NCBI GenBank assembly: GCA_024233935.1
Contig: JACKOY010000005.1
Span: 62,001 to 126,000 of the forward strand
Length of the DNA: 64,000 nt
Source: Spirochaetales bacterium
GTDB taxonomy: Bacteria > Spirochaetota > Leptospiria > Leptospirales > Leptonemataceae
Direction of reading: 5' to 3'
The notes under the pieces: model-generated
Told to the model about the DNA's origin: nothing
What the model saw: the letters and a program-made list of their open reading frames with translations, nothing else
Database searches by the model: none
Program-made: the position numbers and the translations under genes
Shown here: positions 35,107 to 44,339 of the stretch, one piece after another
How the letters are laid out: every line of letters begins with the position of its first letter
How positions within the stretch are numbered: the first letter of the stretch is position 1

Positions 35107-35142
35107 TTGCGCCACGGGCAGGTCTGTGCCAGATTGCACGCG

Positions 35143-36291
35143 ATGGATTCTAAAGCCGGTGTGTTACGCCTGGAAGCCGACCGGCTTTCGGACCTTTTTG
35201 GGGCGCTCCAGGAGGCTGGCTTTGAGATCGTCGGGCCGACCGTGCGCGACGGCGCCATTCTGTACGATCGTATAGAAAAGGTCTCCGAACTACCCCGGGG
35301 TTGGACCGACGAACAGCAACCCGGCCACTACCGATTGAAACGACGTAATGACGACGCCCTGTTTGGTTTTGTGGTCGGGCCGTTCTCGGCGAAACGCTTT
35401 TTGCATCCGCCCCACGAGAGGCTTTTCAGCGCCACAAAGACTCCCGACGGAGGGGTCCAGTTCGAAGCGACTGACTCTGAAACGCCGCGCTTTGCCTTTC
35501 TGGGCCTTCGGGCCTGCGAACTGAGCGCCGTCGCCATCCAGGACCAGGTGTTTTTGCATCAGGACTACGTCGATCCCATCTATGCGGCTCGCCGAAACGA
35601 GGCCTTGTTTGTCGCGGTCGAATGTACGGTTTCCGGGGCCGCTTGTTTTTGCACCTCCATGAACACCGGCCCGGAAGTAACGGACGGCTTTGACATTGCT
35701 CTGACCGAAGTCGTGTCGGACGAAGAGCACTACTTTCTGGTTCGGACCGGAAGCGACCGCGGTCGTACGATCGTCGATACGCTGCAGTTGAATGCGGCCG
35801 AAGATAGCGAAACAAAAGCCGGTCAGAAGCGAGTAGCGGCGGCGCGCGAGAGCATCGGTCGCCGGCTCGAAACCGATGGCATCAAAGAACTCTTCTATAG
35901 AAACCAGGAACACAGCATCTGGCAGGATGTCGCCCGGCGCTGTCTGGCCTGCGGCAACTGCACCATGGTCTGCCCGACCTGTTTTTGCACAACCGTCGAA
36001 GACGTGACCGATCTGGGTGGCGCCTTTGCGGCCCGCGATCGGCGCTGGGATTCCTGCTTCTCACTGGACTTTACGTACGCCAACGGGGGCCAGGCGCGTT
36101 CTTCGGGCGCCTCACGCTATCGGCAGTGGATTACCCACAAGCTGGCCTCCTGGCACGACCAGTTTGATCGTTCCGGTTGCGTGGGCTGTGGCCGCTGTAT
36201 CACCTGGTGTCCCGTGGGCATCGACATCACAGAAGAAAGCGCGAAGCTCCGAGCAGGCGAAGCGCCCGGGGTAACGAGAAATGAACAGTGA
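35143..36291 (+). CDS. hydB: Group 3b [NiFe] sulfhydrogenase beta subunit
   Basis: A 382-residue iron-sulfur subunit of soluble bifunctional hydrogenase/sulfur reductase. Near the C-terminus are two 4Fe-4S motifs, CLACGNCTMVCPTCFC and CVGCGRCITWCPVGID, separated by the family segment RRWDSCFSLDFTYANGG. The N-terminal half carries FLGLRACELSAVAIQDQVF, typical of this subunit family. The start is ATG 35143 rather than the TTG at 35107, which lies over a candidate regulatory sequence. It overlaps the next gene by 11 bases. Confidence 0.92.
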   Translation: MDSKAGVLRLEADRLSDLFGALQEAGFEIVGPTVRDGAILYDRIEKVSELPRGWTDEQQPGHYRLKRRNDDALFGFVVGPFSAKRFLHPPHERLFSATKTPDGGVQFEATDSETPRFAFLGLRACELSAVAIQDQVFLHQDYVDPIYAARRNEALFVAVECTVSGAACFCTSMNTGPEVTDGFDIALTEVVSDEEHYFLVRTGSDRGRTIVDTLQLNAAEDSETKAGQKRVAAARESIGRRLETDGIKELFYRNQEHSIWQDVARRCLACGNCTMVCPTCFCTTVEDVTDLGGAFAARDRRWDSCFSLDFTYANGGQARSSGASRYRQWITHKLASWHDQFDRSGCVGCGRCITWCPVGIDITEESAKLRAGEAPGVTRNEQ

Positions 36292-36769
36292 AATGCAAAA
36301 ACGCCTGGAGTCGCATCGCTTCTTTGCCGGCCTGCCCGATCATTTCGCAGGTCAAATCAGCCAGCATGCCCGCTCCCTGGACTTTAACGTGGATGCGCTG
36401 CTCACAAAAACGGGTCAGCCGGCAAACGAGTTCTTCCTGATTGAAAAAGGTCATGTGGCGCTGGAAACCCACGCGCCCGGCCTGCAGCTTACCATTGAGA
36501 CGCTGGGGCCGAACGACATCTTAGGTTGGTCCTGGCTTATTCCGCCGTTCCAGTGGCGCTTCGATGCCCGGGCCGTCGAGCCCACCCAGGTGCTTGCGAT
36601 TGACGGCGAGTGGCTGCGAAACGAATGCGAAGCCAATGCGGAGCTGGGCTATGCGCTCCTGAAAAGAGTCACCACGGTGTTTGTGGATCGGCTGGCCCAC
36701 ACACGTATGCAGTTGCTGGACATTTACAACCCGCGCTCGGAGGATTCGCCCTTTATCGCGCCCATGTAA
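36281..36769 (+). CDS. Cyclic-nucleotide-binding domain protein of the hydrogenase operon
   Basis: A 162-residue single-domain Crp-like sensor without a DNA-binding helix-turn-helix. The beta-roll is clear (DALLTKTGQPANEFFLIEKG, then LGPNDILGWSWLIPPFQWRF), where the phosphate-binding cassette of Crp (RPREL type) is replaced by GWSWLIPP, so nucleotide binding is doubtful. Homologues of this kind are known to me beside beta subunits of group 3b hydrogenases. It lies between hydB and hydG, overlapping hydB. A regulatory or assembly role on the enzyme is inferred. Confidence 0.82.
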   Translation: MNSEMQKRLESHRFFAGLPDHFAGQISQHARSLDFNVDALLTKTGQPANEFFLIEKGHVALETHAPGLQLTIETLGPNDILGWSWLIPPFQWRFDARAVEPTQVLAIDGEWLRNECEANAELGYALLKRVTTVFVDRLAHTRMQLLDIYNPRSEDSPFIAPM

Positions 36770-36848
36770 GGCATACGTTTTGCAGGGGCCTGAAGTCCGA
36801 ATCGGAAACGCCATGGTGCAAAGACAGGTAAAGACAGAAAAAGGCGCA

Positions 36849-37682
36849 ATGTCCGTCGCCTCGCCCTGGCAGCCCGTGCCGTATCGCATTGATCGTGTGA
36901 TTGGGGAAACGCACAACATCTTCACCTTCGAACTCTCGCCGGTGGGTAAAGAGCCTATTCCGGCTTTTGAACCCGGCCAGTTTAACATGCTCTATGTCTT
37001 TGGCGTGGGCGAAGTAGCGATTTCCGTCAGCGGAGACAGCGCAGTCCGCGATCGCCTGGTACACACCATTCGGGCCATGGGTTCGGTCACGCGCACCATG
37101 CAGCGCTTTAAGACCGGGCAAATCATCGGAGTGCGCGGCCCGTTCGGAAAGGGCTGGCCGCTTCAGGCTGCCCGGGACAAGGACCTGGTCATTGTGGCCG
37201 GCGGCGTGGGCCTCGCCCCCCTGCGTCCGGTACTCTATTATGCACGCCGTAATCGCGATCAATTTCGACGCATCAGTCTGCTCTACGGAGCGCGTGCTCC
37301 GATGGACGTGCTCTATGCCGAAGAATTGAGCGAGTTACGAAGCCAGTTTGACTGGAACGTGGAAGTCACAGTCGATACGGCCGACGCTGCCTGGCGCGGA
37401 CATGTCGGCCTGGTCACCAGGTTGATCGACCGAATTCCCTTCGAAGCCGAAAACACCGTGGCCATGCTCTGCGGCCCCGAAATCATGATGCGACTCACCG
37501 GCGATGCGCTGACCGACCGCGGCGTGACCCCGGAAAATGTGTACGTTTCCATGGAAAGAAACATGAAATGCGCGATCGGGTTTTGTGGCCATTGCCAGTA
37601 TGGACCACAGTTCATCTGTCGGGACGGACCGGTTTTTGCGCGAAGCGTAATTGGCGATGCGATGCTCATAAGGGAGATATAG
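36849..37682 (+). CDS. hydG: Group 3b sulfhydrogenase gamma subunit (NAD(P)H/FAD)
   Basis: A 277-residue flavoprotein that links the hydrogenase to NAD(P)H. It has the ferredoxin-reductase-type FAD domain (FEPGQFNMLYVFGVGEVAIS), the nucleotide-binding motif VAGGVGLAPLRPVLYYAR and LYGARAPMDVLYAEEL, and a C-terminal Cys cluster for a 2Fe-2S centre (MKCAIGFCGHCQYGPQFIC). The frame is open back to 36681; I choose ATG 36849, with AAAGGCG upstream and an N-terminus (SVASPWQPVPYRI) like that of family members. ATG 36813 is the alternative. One base group separates it from hydD. Confidence 0.92.
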   Translation: MSVASPWQPVPYRIDRVIGETHNIFTFELSPVGKEPIPAFEPGQFNMLYVFGVGEVAISVSGDSAVRDRLVHTIRAMGSVTRTMQRFKTGQIIGVRGPFGKGWPLQAARDKDLVIVAGGVGLAPLRPVLYYARRNRDQFRRISLLYGARAPMDVLYAEELSELRSQFDWNVEVTVDTADAAWRGHVGLVTRLIDRIPFEAENTVAMLCGPEIMMRLTGDALTDRGVTPENVYVSMERNMKCAIGFCGHCQYGPQFICRDGPVFARSVIGDAMLIREI

Positions 37683-38468
37683 GTGGCGCGGCGCAAACCA
37701 AAACTGGCGGTCTGGAAATTCGCGTCCTGCGACGGGTGCCAGCTGAGCCTTCTGGACTGCGAAGACGAATTGCTCGCGGTGGCCGGAGAAATTGAGATCG
37801 CCAACTTTCCGGAAGCGTCCCGGGCCGTAGTAGCCGGCCCGTATGACATCTCCCTGGTAGAAGGTTCGGTCACAACCGAACACGATGCAGCGCGTATTCA
37901 GGAGGTGCGCGCTTCTTCAAAGGTACTCATTACGATTGGCGCCTGCGCCACCGCCGGCGGCATTCAGGCGCTCCGCAATTTTGCCGATGTCAAAGAATTC
38001 ACTTCCGTCGTATATGCGCATCCGGAATATATCAGCACCCTTGATCAGAGCACGCCCATTGGCGCTCACGTAACCGTAGATTTTGAGTTACGCGGTTGCC
38101 CCGTAAACAAGATGCAGCTGATCGAAGTGCTGAACGCATTTCTAAATGGCCGTCGTCCTAACACGCCACACCATAGCGTGTGTTTTGAATGCAAAACCCG
38201 GGGCAATGTCTGTGTGATGGTGGCCGCCGGCACGCCCTGTCTGGGGCCGGTCACCCAGGCCGGTTGCGGCGCCATCTGTCCGTCGTACCATCGTGGCTGC
38301 TACGCCTGCTTTGGGCCGGCCGAAACACCGAACACAGCATCCCTGAGCGATTGGTGGGCACGACTGGGGGTGTCGCGGCCTCAGATCCAGCAGGCCTACC
38401 GCGGCTTCAACGCATGGTCCGGCAACTTTCGCCAGGCAGGAGATCAACTTGAGCCGAAAGACGATTAA
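37683..38468 (+). CDS. hydD: Group 3b sulfhydrogenase delta subunit (small subunit)
   Basis: A 261-residue [NiFe]-hydrogenase small subunit carrying three Fe-S clusters. The proximal cluster Cys are in ASCDGCQLSLLDC, GACATAGGIQ and LRGCPVNK; further Cys in CFECKTRGNVC and CGAICPSYHRGCYACFGP serve the medial and distal clusters. There is no twin-arginine signal, so the enzyme is cytoplasmic. The start is GTG 37683 directly after the hydG stop, with GGGAGAT in the end of hydG. It overlaps hydA by 20 bases. Confidence 0.94.
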   Translation: MARRKPKLAVWKFASCDGCQLSLLDCEDELLAVAGEIEIANFPEASRAVVAGPYDISLVEGSVTTEHDAARIQEVRASSKVLITIGACATAGGIQALRNFADVKEFTSVVYAHPEYISTLDQSTPIGAHVTVDFELRGCPVNKMQLIEVLNAFLNGRRPNTPHHSVCFECKTRGNVCVMVAAGTPCLGPVTQAGCGAICPSYHRGCYACFGPAETPNTASLSDWWARLGVSRPQIQQAYRGFNAWSGNFRQAGDQLEPKDD

Positions 38469-39741
38469 GGTCGATTACCTGGCCCGCGTGGAAGGCGAAG
38501 GCGGGCTTTACATCAAGTTTAAGGGCGATGCCGTCGATGAAGTGCGCCTGAAGATCTTTGAGCCACCGCGTTTCTTTGAGGCTTTTCTGCGCGGCCGCCA
38601 GTTCACGGAAGCGCCGGACATCACCGCGCGCATTTGCGGTATCTGCCCGATTGCGTACCAGATGAGTGCCTGCCACGCCATGGAGAACGCGCTGGGCGTA
38701 CAGGTAGGCGGGGCTCTGCGAGAGCTACGAAGACTCATCTACTGCGGTGAATGGATCGAAAGCCATGGGCTGCACGTCTTCATGCTGCACGCTCCGGATT
38801 TTCTCGGTTACCAGGACGCAATCCAGATGGCCAAAGATCATCCGGAGATCGTCAGGAACGCGCTTGAGATCAAGAAAACCGGAAACCGCATCGTCTCGAC
38901 CGTGGGCGGCAGGGAGATTCATCCGGTCAACGTGCGCGTGGGTGGCTTCTATCGTGCGCCCACAAAGAAAGAACTCCTGGAACTGGTGCCCGACCTGGAG
39001 CATTGCCTGGCTCTGAGTCGCGAAGCTCTAAAATGGTCCACCGGACTCAGCTACCCAGATTTCGAACCGGACTACGAATTTGTCGCGCTGCGTCACGAAA
39101 ACGAGTATCCGTTTAACGAGGGCCGTCTCGTATCGAATCGTGGTCTGGACATTGATGTTTCCGATTTTGAGTCACACTTTCATGAAGTCCATGTAGAACA
39201 CTCGAATGCCCTGCACTGCGTACGCACGGATACGAATACACCCTACTTCGTGGGGCCCCTCGCACGCTACAGCCTGAATTTCGACCGCCTTTCGCGGAGC
39301 GTTCAGGAGGCCGCGCTTTCGGCGGGTCTGCAGCCGACCTGCCGCAATCCGTTTCGAAGTTTGCAGGTCCGATTGGTGGAAATCATTTTCGCCTTCGAAG
39401 AGGCCTTGCGCATTATTAAGAACTACGAGCCGCCCGCAAAGCCTTGCGTCGAGCTAACCGCTCGCGCGGGAGTCGGCCGGGCGATCACGGAGGCGCCGCG
39501 TGGCATTCTATACCATCGCTATCGACTGGATGAACAGGCGAACATTCAGGAGGCAAAAATTGTTCCGCCCACGTCCCAGAACCAGGGACAGATTGAATTC
39601 GACCTGCGCCAGTATGTCTCCGACTTTTCCAGGCTTTCGGACGAAGAGCTGACCTGGCAGTGCGAACAGGCCGTGCGCAACTACGATCCCTGCATTTCCT
39701 GTGCGACGCATTTTCTAAAACTGGAGGTCGAGCGGACCTGA
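38449..39741 (+). CDS. hydA: Group 3b sulfhydrogenase alpha subunit (large catalytic subunit)
   Basis: A 430-residue [NiFe] catalytic subunit. The two pairs of Ni ligands are present: RICGICP (Cys63, Cys66) and DPCISCATHF (Cys415, Cys418). The C-terminal extension after His421 (FLKLEVERT) is what the maturation endopeptidase removes. The start is TTG 38449, decided by AGGCAGGAGATC just upstream and by the conserved N-terminus (KVDYLARVEGEGGL). The enzyme family oxidises or evolves H2 with NADP(H) and can reduce sulfur; direction here depends on cell state. Confidence 0.95.
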   Translation: MSRKTIKVDYLARVEGEGGLYIKFKGDAVDEVRLKIFEPPRFFEAFLRGRQFTEAPDITARICGICPIAYQMSACHAMENALGVQVGGALRELRRLIYCGEWIESHGLHVFMLHAPDFLGYQDAIQMAKDHPEIVRNALEIKKTGNRIVSTVGGREIHPVNVRVGGFYRAPTKKELLELVPDLEHCLALSREALKWSTGLSYPDFEPDYEFVALRHENEYPFNEGRLVSNRGLDIDVSDFESHFHEVHVEHSNALHCVRTDTNTPYFVGPLARYSLNFDRLSRSVQEAALSAGLQPTCRNPFRSLQVRLVEIIFAFEEALRIIKNYEPPAKPCVELTARAGVGRAITEAPRGILYHRYRLDEQANIQEAKIVPPTSQNQGQIEFDLRQYVSDFSRLSDEELTWQCEQAVRNYDPCISCATHFLKLEVERT

Positions 39742-39767
39742 GTTCAGCGGGGTTGCCATCATACAAA

Positions 39768-40274
39768 ATGAAAACTCTGGTCATCACCATCGGAAATGCG
39801 TTTCGTCGCGACGACGGGGCCGGGCCGCGTGTAGCGCAAATCCTCCAGGCAGAGCGTCCCACCGACCTGGATCTGCTTGAAGTCCGCGACGACGCGACCC
39901 AGATTCTCGATGCCTGGCAAGGCTTTGAGTCCGCGGTCCTCGTCGATGCGGTGCAATCGGGGGCTGCACCGGGTTTCGTGTATCGGCTGGCGCCGCTCCG
40001 GGAAGCGCTGCCGGCGAATGTACTGGCCGGCTACTCGACCCACGGGATCAGCCTGCCCGGGGTTCTGGAACTGGGCCGCACACTCGGGCAACTGCCACAG
40101 CAACTGCTTCTGATTGCGATCGAAGGCAATGACTTCGGTTCCGGAACGGAGCTCAGCCCGGCCGTGGAACGTTCCTGTCGTGACGTGGCGGCCGAAATCT
40201 GCGCCCGCGTCATCGAGCGTGATTTCAGTCCCGGGTTCCAGTTCCAGGCGGCGGAGGGTTCGCAACATGCATGA
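39768..40274 (+). CDS. Hydrogenase maturation endopeptidase (HycI/HyaD family)
   Basis: A 168-residue protease that trims the C-terminus of the large subunit after Ni insertion. The family pattern is visible: N-terminal TLVITIGNAFRRDDGAGPRV (Asp in the place of the usual G-N-x-L-x-x-D-D-G), LVDAVQSG with the second metal-contacting Asp, and the later STHGISLPGVLELGR with His. The conserved Leu of GNxL is Phe here. The start is ATG 39768. It overlaps hypA by eight bases and directly follows its likely substrate gene hydA. Confidence 0.9.
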   Translation: MKTLVITIGNAFRRDDGAGPRVAQILQAERPTDLDLLEVRDDATQILDAWQGFESAVLVDAVQSGAAPGFVYRLAPLREALPANVLAGYSTHGISLPGVLELGRTLGQLPQQLLLIAIEGNDFGSGTELSPAVERSCRDVAAEICARVIERDFSPGFQFQAAEGSQHA

Positions 40275-40530
40275 GATGAGCCTGCTTGCGGATCTCTTTC
40301 GCAAGATCGAAGCGATTGCGATGAGTGAAGAGGCGCGTCGCATTACGAAGGTGAAATTGAAATTGGGCGCCCTGGCACACATCTCGGCCGACCATCTCCG
40401 GGAACACTTCGAAGAGGCGGCAAAGGGCACTGCGGCCGAAGGCTGCCAGCTTGAGATTGAAACCAACGCGGACACCGGCGACCCCAACGCTCAGGACATT
40501 TTGCTTGAGAGCGTGGAAGTCGAAACATGA
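40267..40530 (+). CDS. hypA: HypA-like nickel chaperone lacking the zinc domain
   Basis: An 87-residue protein that keeps the HypA N-terminus MHEMSLLADL (His2 and the N-terminal amine bind Ni), followed by VKLKLGALAHISADHLREHF, a family signature. HypA is usually about 115 residues with two CxxC pairs forming a zinc finger; here the part after CQLEIE is short (NADTGDPNAQDILLESVEVET) and contains no Cys pair. So it is a natural short version, not a frameshift that I can see. It overlaps both the endopeptidase and hypF. Confidence 0.8.
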   Translation: MHEMSLLADLFRKIEAIAMSEEARRITKVKLKLGALAHISADHLREHFEEAAKGTAAEGCQLEIETNADTGDPNAQDILLESVEVET

Positions 40531-42941
40531 AAACGCTGCTCTCCGGACGGAGGTCCACCGTTCCGCAGTCGCAACAAAACTGGCAGATGGAGCTGACGGG
40601 CCTGGTGCAGGGTGTGGGCTTTCGGCCGTTTGTCTGTCGGCTTGCCGACAGTCTGGGGCTTTCGGGGGTGGTCTTTAATACCGGTAACGGCGTATGCATT
40701 GAGGTCAGCGGGCCCTTCGAAAGACTCCGAAATTTCCGACGCCGTCTGAAAGCCGACGCACCACCGGCTGCGATTCTGGAAACGGTGCTCGTGCAAACGC
40801 GACCGGCTGCTGCGCGAAACAATTCGGCCTCTGGATTTAGAATCCTGGGAAGCCAGCCGGCGCCGGGCATAGCAAAGGGCCGCGCCCTGATTCCCTTCGA
40901 CCGCGCCCCCTGTGAAAAATGTCTGGCGGAACTTTTTGATCCTGAAAACCGACGCTTCGGCCATGCCTTTATCAGCTGCACGGACTGCGGACCACGCTTC
41001 AGCGTTCTCAGCCAACTACCGTACGATCGCGAGAACACCAGCATGCGCGCCTTTCCCATGTGCGTCCCATGCCGACAGGAGTACGAAGACCCGGCCGACC
41101 GCAGATTTCACAACCAGAACAACTGCTGCCCGCAGTGTGGACCGCGCTTGAGTCTCACAACTCCCCCACAGGCCGCTTCAAGCCCTGCGAACCGGAACGA
41201 CGGGCATTGCATCGAGCAAGCGGCCCGCCTGCTCCACTCCGGTCGCATTCTGGCCCTGCAGGGAGTCGGCGGCTTTCAACTGCTTGTGGATGCAACCAAC
41301 GAAAACGCTATCGACCTGCTCAGAAAACGCAAGCGGCGCTTGAGAAAACCCTTCGCCGTGTTGTTTTCCGACACCGATCAGGTCCGACAGGTCTGCGAAG
41401 TCAATGCCAACGAGGCCGCCCTGCTTCGGGAACCCGGGGCGCCGATCGTGCTTTTGAAACGCAGGCAGAATGGCGAACTGCCGCTGCCGTCGATTGTGGC
41501 CCCCGATAATTTTCTTGTGGGCGCCATGCTGCCTGCAAGCCCGCTCCATCATTTGGTTTCGGCGGCCGTTGGGCGCCCCTTGATTGCGACCAGCGGCAAT
41601 CTCTCGGGAGAACCCATCGCCATCGATCCTGTCGAAGCGCGGTCGCGCCTGGCGCAAATTGCAGACGCGTTTCTTGAGCACGATCGTAGCATTCTGCGCC
41701 CGCTCGACGACTCGGTGTTTCGGCTGGCCGTCGGAAGACCACTGCCGATACGACTGGGCCGGGGTTATACACCTGTTTCCCTGAAGCAGAGTCGCGACTG
41801 CGGTCGGAGCATTCTCGCCACCGGCGGCCATTTAAAGAACACCGGTGCCATTCTTGCTCGAGAAAGGCTGACCGTCGGCCCCCACACCGGAGATCTGGAC
41901 ACCGCTCTGGCGTTCGAACAGGCAGAGCGCAATGCCCGCGATCTACATCGAATGCTGGGTCCCGGGAAATGTGTTCCGACCGGCGACCAACACCCGGACT
42001 ATGCTTCCGGGCGTCTGGTCCCCGGGCTGAAGCAAGAAGGGCTGATCAGCGGACCGCCGGTTGGGATCCAGCACCATCACGCCCACGTACTGGCCGTGCT
42101 GGCGGAGCACGAGATCGAAGAGCCGGTGCTGGGAATTGTCTGGGACGGCGTTGGTTTGGGAAGCGACAATACGCTCTGGGGCGGTGAGTTTTTGATCGTA
42201 GAAGGTGCGCAGTTCCGACGCTTCGCGCACCAAAGACCGTTCCGCCTGCCCGGCGGCGAAATGGCGATTCGTGAAGGTCGTCGGGCCGCTGTCGGCGTTC
42301 TTTTTGAAATGCTTGGAACGGAATGGCACGCGCATGTTCCGGAACAACTGCGCCGCGCTTTTGCGCCACCGGAATTGCCCGTGCTGGTTCAAATGCTTTC
42401 CAGACAATTGAACAGCCCGGCGACCAGCAGTGTCGGCCGACTTTTTGACGCGCTTTCGGCTTTGACCGGCCTTTGTTATCGTTCGGATTTTGAAGGCGAG
42501 GCCGCCATGCGTCTGGAACAGGCCTGCACGTTAGATGAAAACGTTGACGCATACGATTTTGGGATTAGAGAACCGACACCGGGCGCCGCTGCCAGGGCCG
42601 ACATTCCGCTGATTTTCGATTGGGCTCCGATGGTGCATGGCGTGCTCGAAGACCTGAAGGCCCACGAAACTGTCGGAACGATAGCGCGGCGCTTTCATGA
42701 AACGCTGGTGAATATGGCTCTGCTTGCCTGCGAGCGCCTGGGGCTCGAAAGCGTGGTTCTTTCCGGCGGTTGCTTTCAGAATCAAGTGCTACTGGAACGC
42801 CTGGTCACGGAGCTAAAACGGCGCCGCTTTCGTGTGTACTGGCCCCGTCGCCTGCCGCCGGGCGACGGAGGCCTCGCGGCCGGCCAGGCCCTGGGAGCTG
42901 CCAGGCTACTGGCGACAACTGCTCTCGGGGAGAATACCTGA
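40527..42941 (+). CDS. hypF: Carbamoyltransferase HypF
   Basis: An 804-residue maturation protein that turns carbamoyl phosphate and ATP into the precursor of the CN ligands of the NiFe site. The order is: acylphosphatase domain (LTGLVQGVGFRPFVCRLA near residue 27), two zinc-finger blocks (CEKCLAEL, CTDCGPRFS, CVPCRQEY, CPQCGP), a YrdC-like domain (FAVLFSDTDQ, LIATSGNLSGEPI) and a Kae1-like domain (HHHAHVLAVLAEHE, LSGGCFQN). The length is normal. The ATG overlaps the end of hypA. Confidence 0.96.
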   Translation: MKTLLSGRRSTVPQSQQNWQMELTGLVQGVGFRPFVCRLADSLGLSGVVFNTGNGVCIEVSGPFERLRNFRRRLKADAPPAAILETVLVQTRPAAARNNSASGFRILGSQPAPGIAKGRALIPFDRAPCEKCLAELFDPENRRFGHAFISCTDCGPRFSVLSQLPYDRENTSMRAFPMCVPCRQEYEDPADRRFHNQNNCCPQCGPRLSLTTPPQAASSPANRNDGHCIEQAARLLHSGRILALQGVGGFQLLVDATNENAIDLLRKRKRRLRKPFAVLFSDTDQVRQVCEVNANEAALLREPGAPIVLLKRRQNGELPLPSIVAPDNFLVGAMLPASPLHHLVSAAVGRPLIATSGNLSGEPIAIDPVEARSRLAQIADAFLEHDRSILRPLDDSVFRLAVGRPLPIRLGRGYTPVSLKQSRDCGRSILATGGHLKNTGAILARERLTVGPHTGDLDTALAFEQAERNARDLHRMLGPGKCVPTGDQHPDYASGRLVPGLKQEGLISGPPVGIQHHHAHVLAVLAEHEIEEPVLGIVWDGVGLGSDNTLWGGEFLIVEGAQFRRFAHQRPFRLPGGEMAIREGRRAAVGVLFEMLGTEWHAHVPEQLRRAFAPPELPVLVQMLSRQLNSPATSSVGRLFDALSALTGLCYRSDFEGEAAMRLEQACTLDENVDAYDFGIREPTPGAAARADIPLIFDWAPMVHGVLEDLKAHETVGTIARRFHETLVNMALLACERLGLESVVLSGGCFQNQVLLERLVTELKRRRFRVYWPRRLPPGDGGLAAGQALGAARLLATTALGENT

Positions 42942-42942
42942 G

Positions 42943-43227
42943 ATGTGCCTTGCGGTTCCGGGTCAGATTGAAAGCCTCGCAGGCGAGGAACTCGAGAGAA
43001 GCGGCACGGTGAATTTCGGCGGCATTCGCAAGAGCATAAATCTGAGTTTTGTTCCCGAGGCCGGGTGCGGAGACTATGTGCTGGTGCATGTGGGCGTGGC
43101 CATCGGCGTGATTGATCCCGAAGAGGCGACCCGGGTATTTTCCTACCTGGAGGAACTCGAAGAAGATGCCGTCTCCCCCGGGCCCGGGCAACAACGGCCA
43201 TCCTCCAAAGAGGATCGAAGCACGTGA
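42943..43227 (+). CDS. hypC: Hydrogenase assembly chaperone HypC
   Basis: A 94-residue chaperone with the invariant MCLAVPGQI start (Cys2 carries the Fe(CN)2CO group together with HypD), GGIRKSINLSFVP and YVLVHVGVAIGVIDPEEA. A charged 20-residue tail (SPGPGQQRPSSKEDRST) is somewhat longer than usual. It starts one base after the hypF stop, and its end overlaps the GTG start of hypD. Confidence 0.95.
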   Translation: MCLAVPGQIESLAGEELERSGTVNFGGIRKSINLSFVPEAGCGDYVLVHVGVAIGVIDPEEATRVFSYLEELEEDAVSPGPGQQRPSSKEDRST

Positions 43228-44339
43228 AGTATCTCGAAGAATACCGCGACGCCCGCGCCGTGCGGGCCTTTGCCCGGGAGATCCAGAAAATAGCCAGGCG
43301 GGACTGGACCATCATGGAAATCTGCGGCGGACAAACGCACTCCATCGTGCGTTTCGGCCTGGATGAGCTGCTGCCCCAGGGCATTCGTCTGGTGCACGGG
43401 CCGGGTTGCCCGGTCTGCGTAACCCCGGCGGATTTTATCGATCAGGCAATTGAACTGTTTGAACAAAACCCCGACGCGATCGTGTGCACTTTCGGGGACA
43501 TGCTGCGCGTGCCCGGTTCCCGCGAAAGCCTGGCCTCTTCGCGGGCCCGTGGACAGGACGTGCGCATCGTTTACTCTCCCCTGGACGCGCTGGCACTGGC
43601 GCAGAAAAATCCGGAGCGCCAGGTCGTGTTTCTTGCGGTCGGTTTCGAAACCACCGCGCCGGCGGCCGCTCTGGCTGTTTCTCGCGCGCACAACGAATCG
43701 ATTCGGAACTTTTCTCTGCTGGTTTCTCACGTGCTTGTTCCGCCGGCAATCGAAGCCTTGCTTTCGGCCGAGTCGAATCAGGTACAGGGCTTTCTGGCGG
43801 CGGGCCACGTCTGCACGATCATGGGTCTGGCAGAATACCAACCTCTGGCGGAGCGTTTTGGGGTTCCCATTGTGGTCACGGGCTTCGAACCGCTGGACAT
43901 TTTACAGGGCATTTATCTTTGCGTGCGCCAGCTGGAACAGGGCCAGCACTTCGTAGAAAATCAGTATTCCCGGAGCGTGCGTCGCGAAGGCAACCGGAGC
44001 GCCATCGCTCTCTTGCGCGAAGTTTTTGAGGTGGTTTCCTGTTCCTGGAGGGGCCTCGGAGACATTCCGAAAAGCGGCCTGGCGTTGCGGGCGAAGTATG
44101 CGCCCTTCGATGCTCGAAAGCGTTTTGGGCTCGCGGCCAGGGGGGCGGCCGACGACCCGCGCTGCATCAGCGGAGAGGTTCTGCGGGGCGTCCGGCGGCC
44201 GGCCGAATGTGCGGCCTTCGGCAAGGACTGCACTCCCGAATCGCCGCTGGGGGCGCCCATGGTTTCGAGTGAGGGCGCCTGCGCTGCCTACTATCGCTAT
44301 CGACGCGCGCCGGGCCCGACCGGGGCCGTGCCGGCATGA
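43224..44339 (+). CDS. hypD: Hydrogenase formation protein HypD
   Basis: A 371-residue Fe-S protein that assembles Fe(CN)2CO with HypC. Conserved features are EICGGQTHSIVRFG, VHGPGCPVCVTP, CTFGDMLRVPGS, GFETTAPAAA and the C-terminal Cys set for the 4Fe-4S cluster (PRCISGEVLRG, CAAFGKDCTPESPLGAPMVS). The start is GTG 43224 within the end of hypC. The stop overlaps the hypE start by ATGA. Confidence 0.95.
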   Translation: MKYLEEYRDARAVRAFAREIQKIARRDWTIMEICGGQTHSIVRFGLDELLPQGIRLVHGPGCPVCVTPADFIDQAIELFEQNPDAIVCTFGDMLRVPGSRESLASSRARGQDVRIVYSPLDALALAQKNPERQVVFLAVGFETTAPAAALAVSRAHNESIRNFSLLVSHVLVPPAIEALLSAESNQVQGFLAAGHVCTIMGLAEYQPLAERFGVPIVVTGFEPLDILQGIYLCVRQLEQGQHFVENQYSRSVRREGNRSAIALLREVFEVVSCSWRGLGDIPKSGLALRAKYAPFDARKRFGLAARGAADDPRCISGEVLRGVRRPAECAAFGKDCTPESPLGAPMVSSEGACAAYYRYRRAPGPTGAVPA

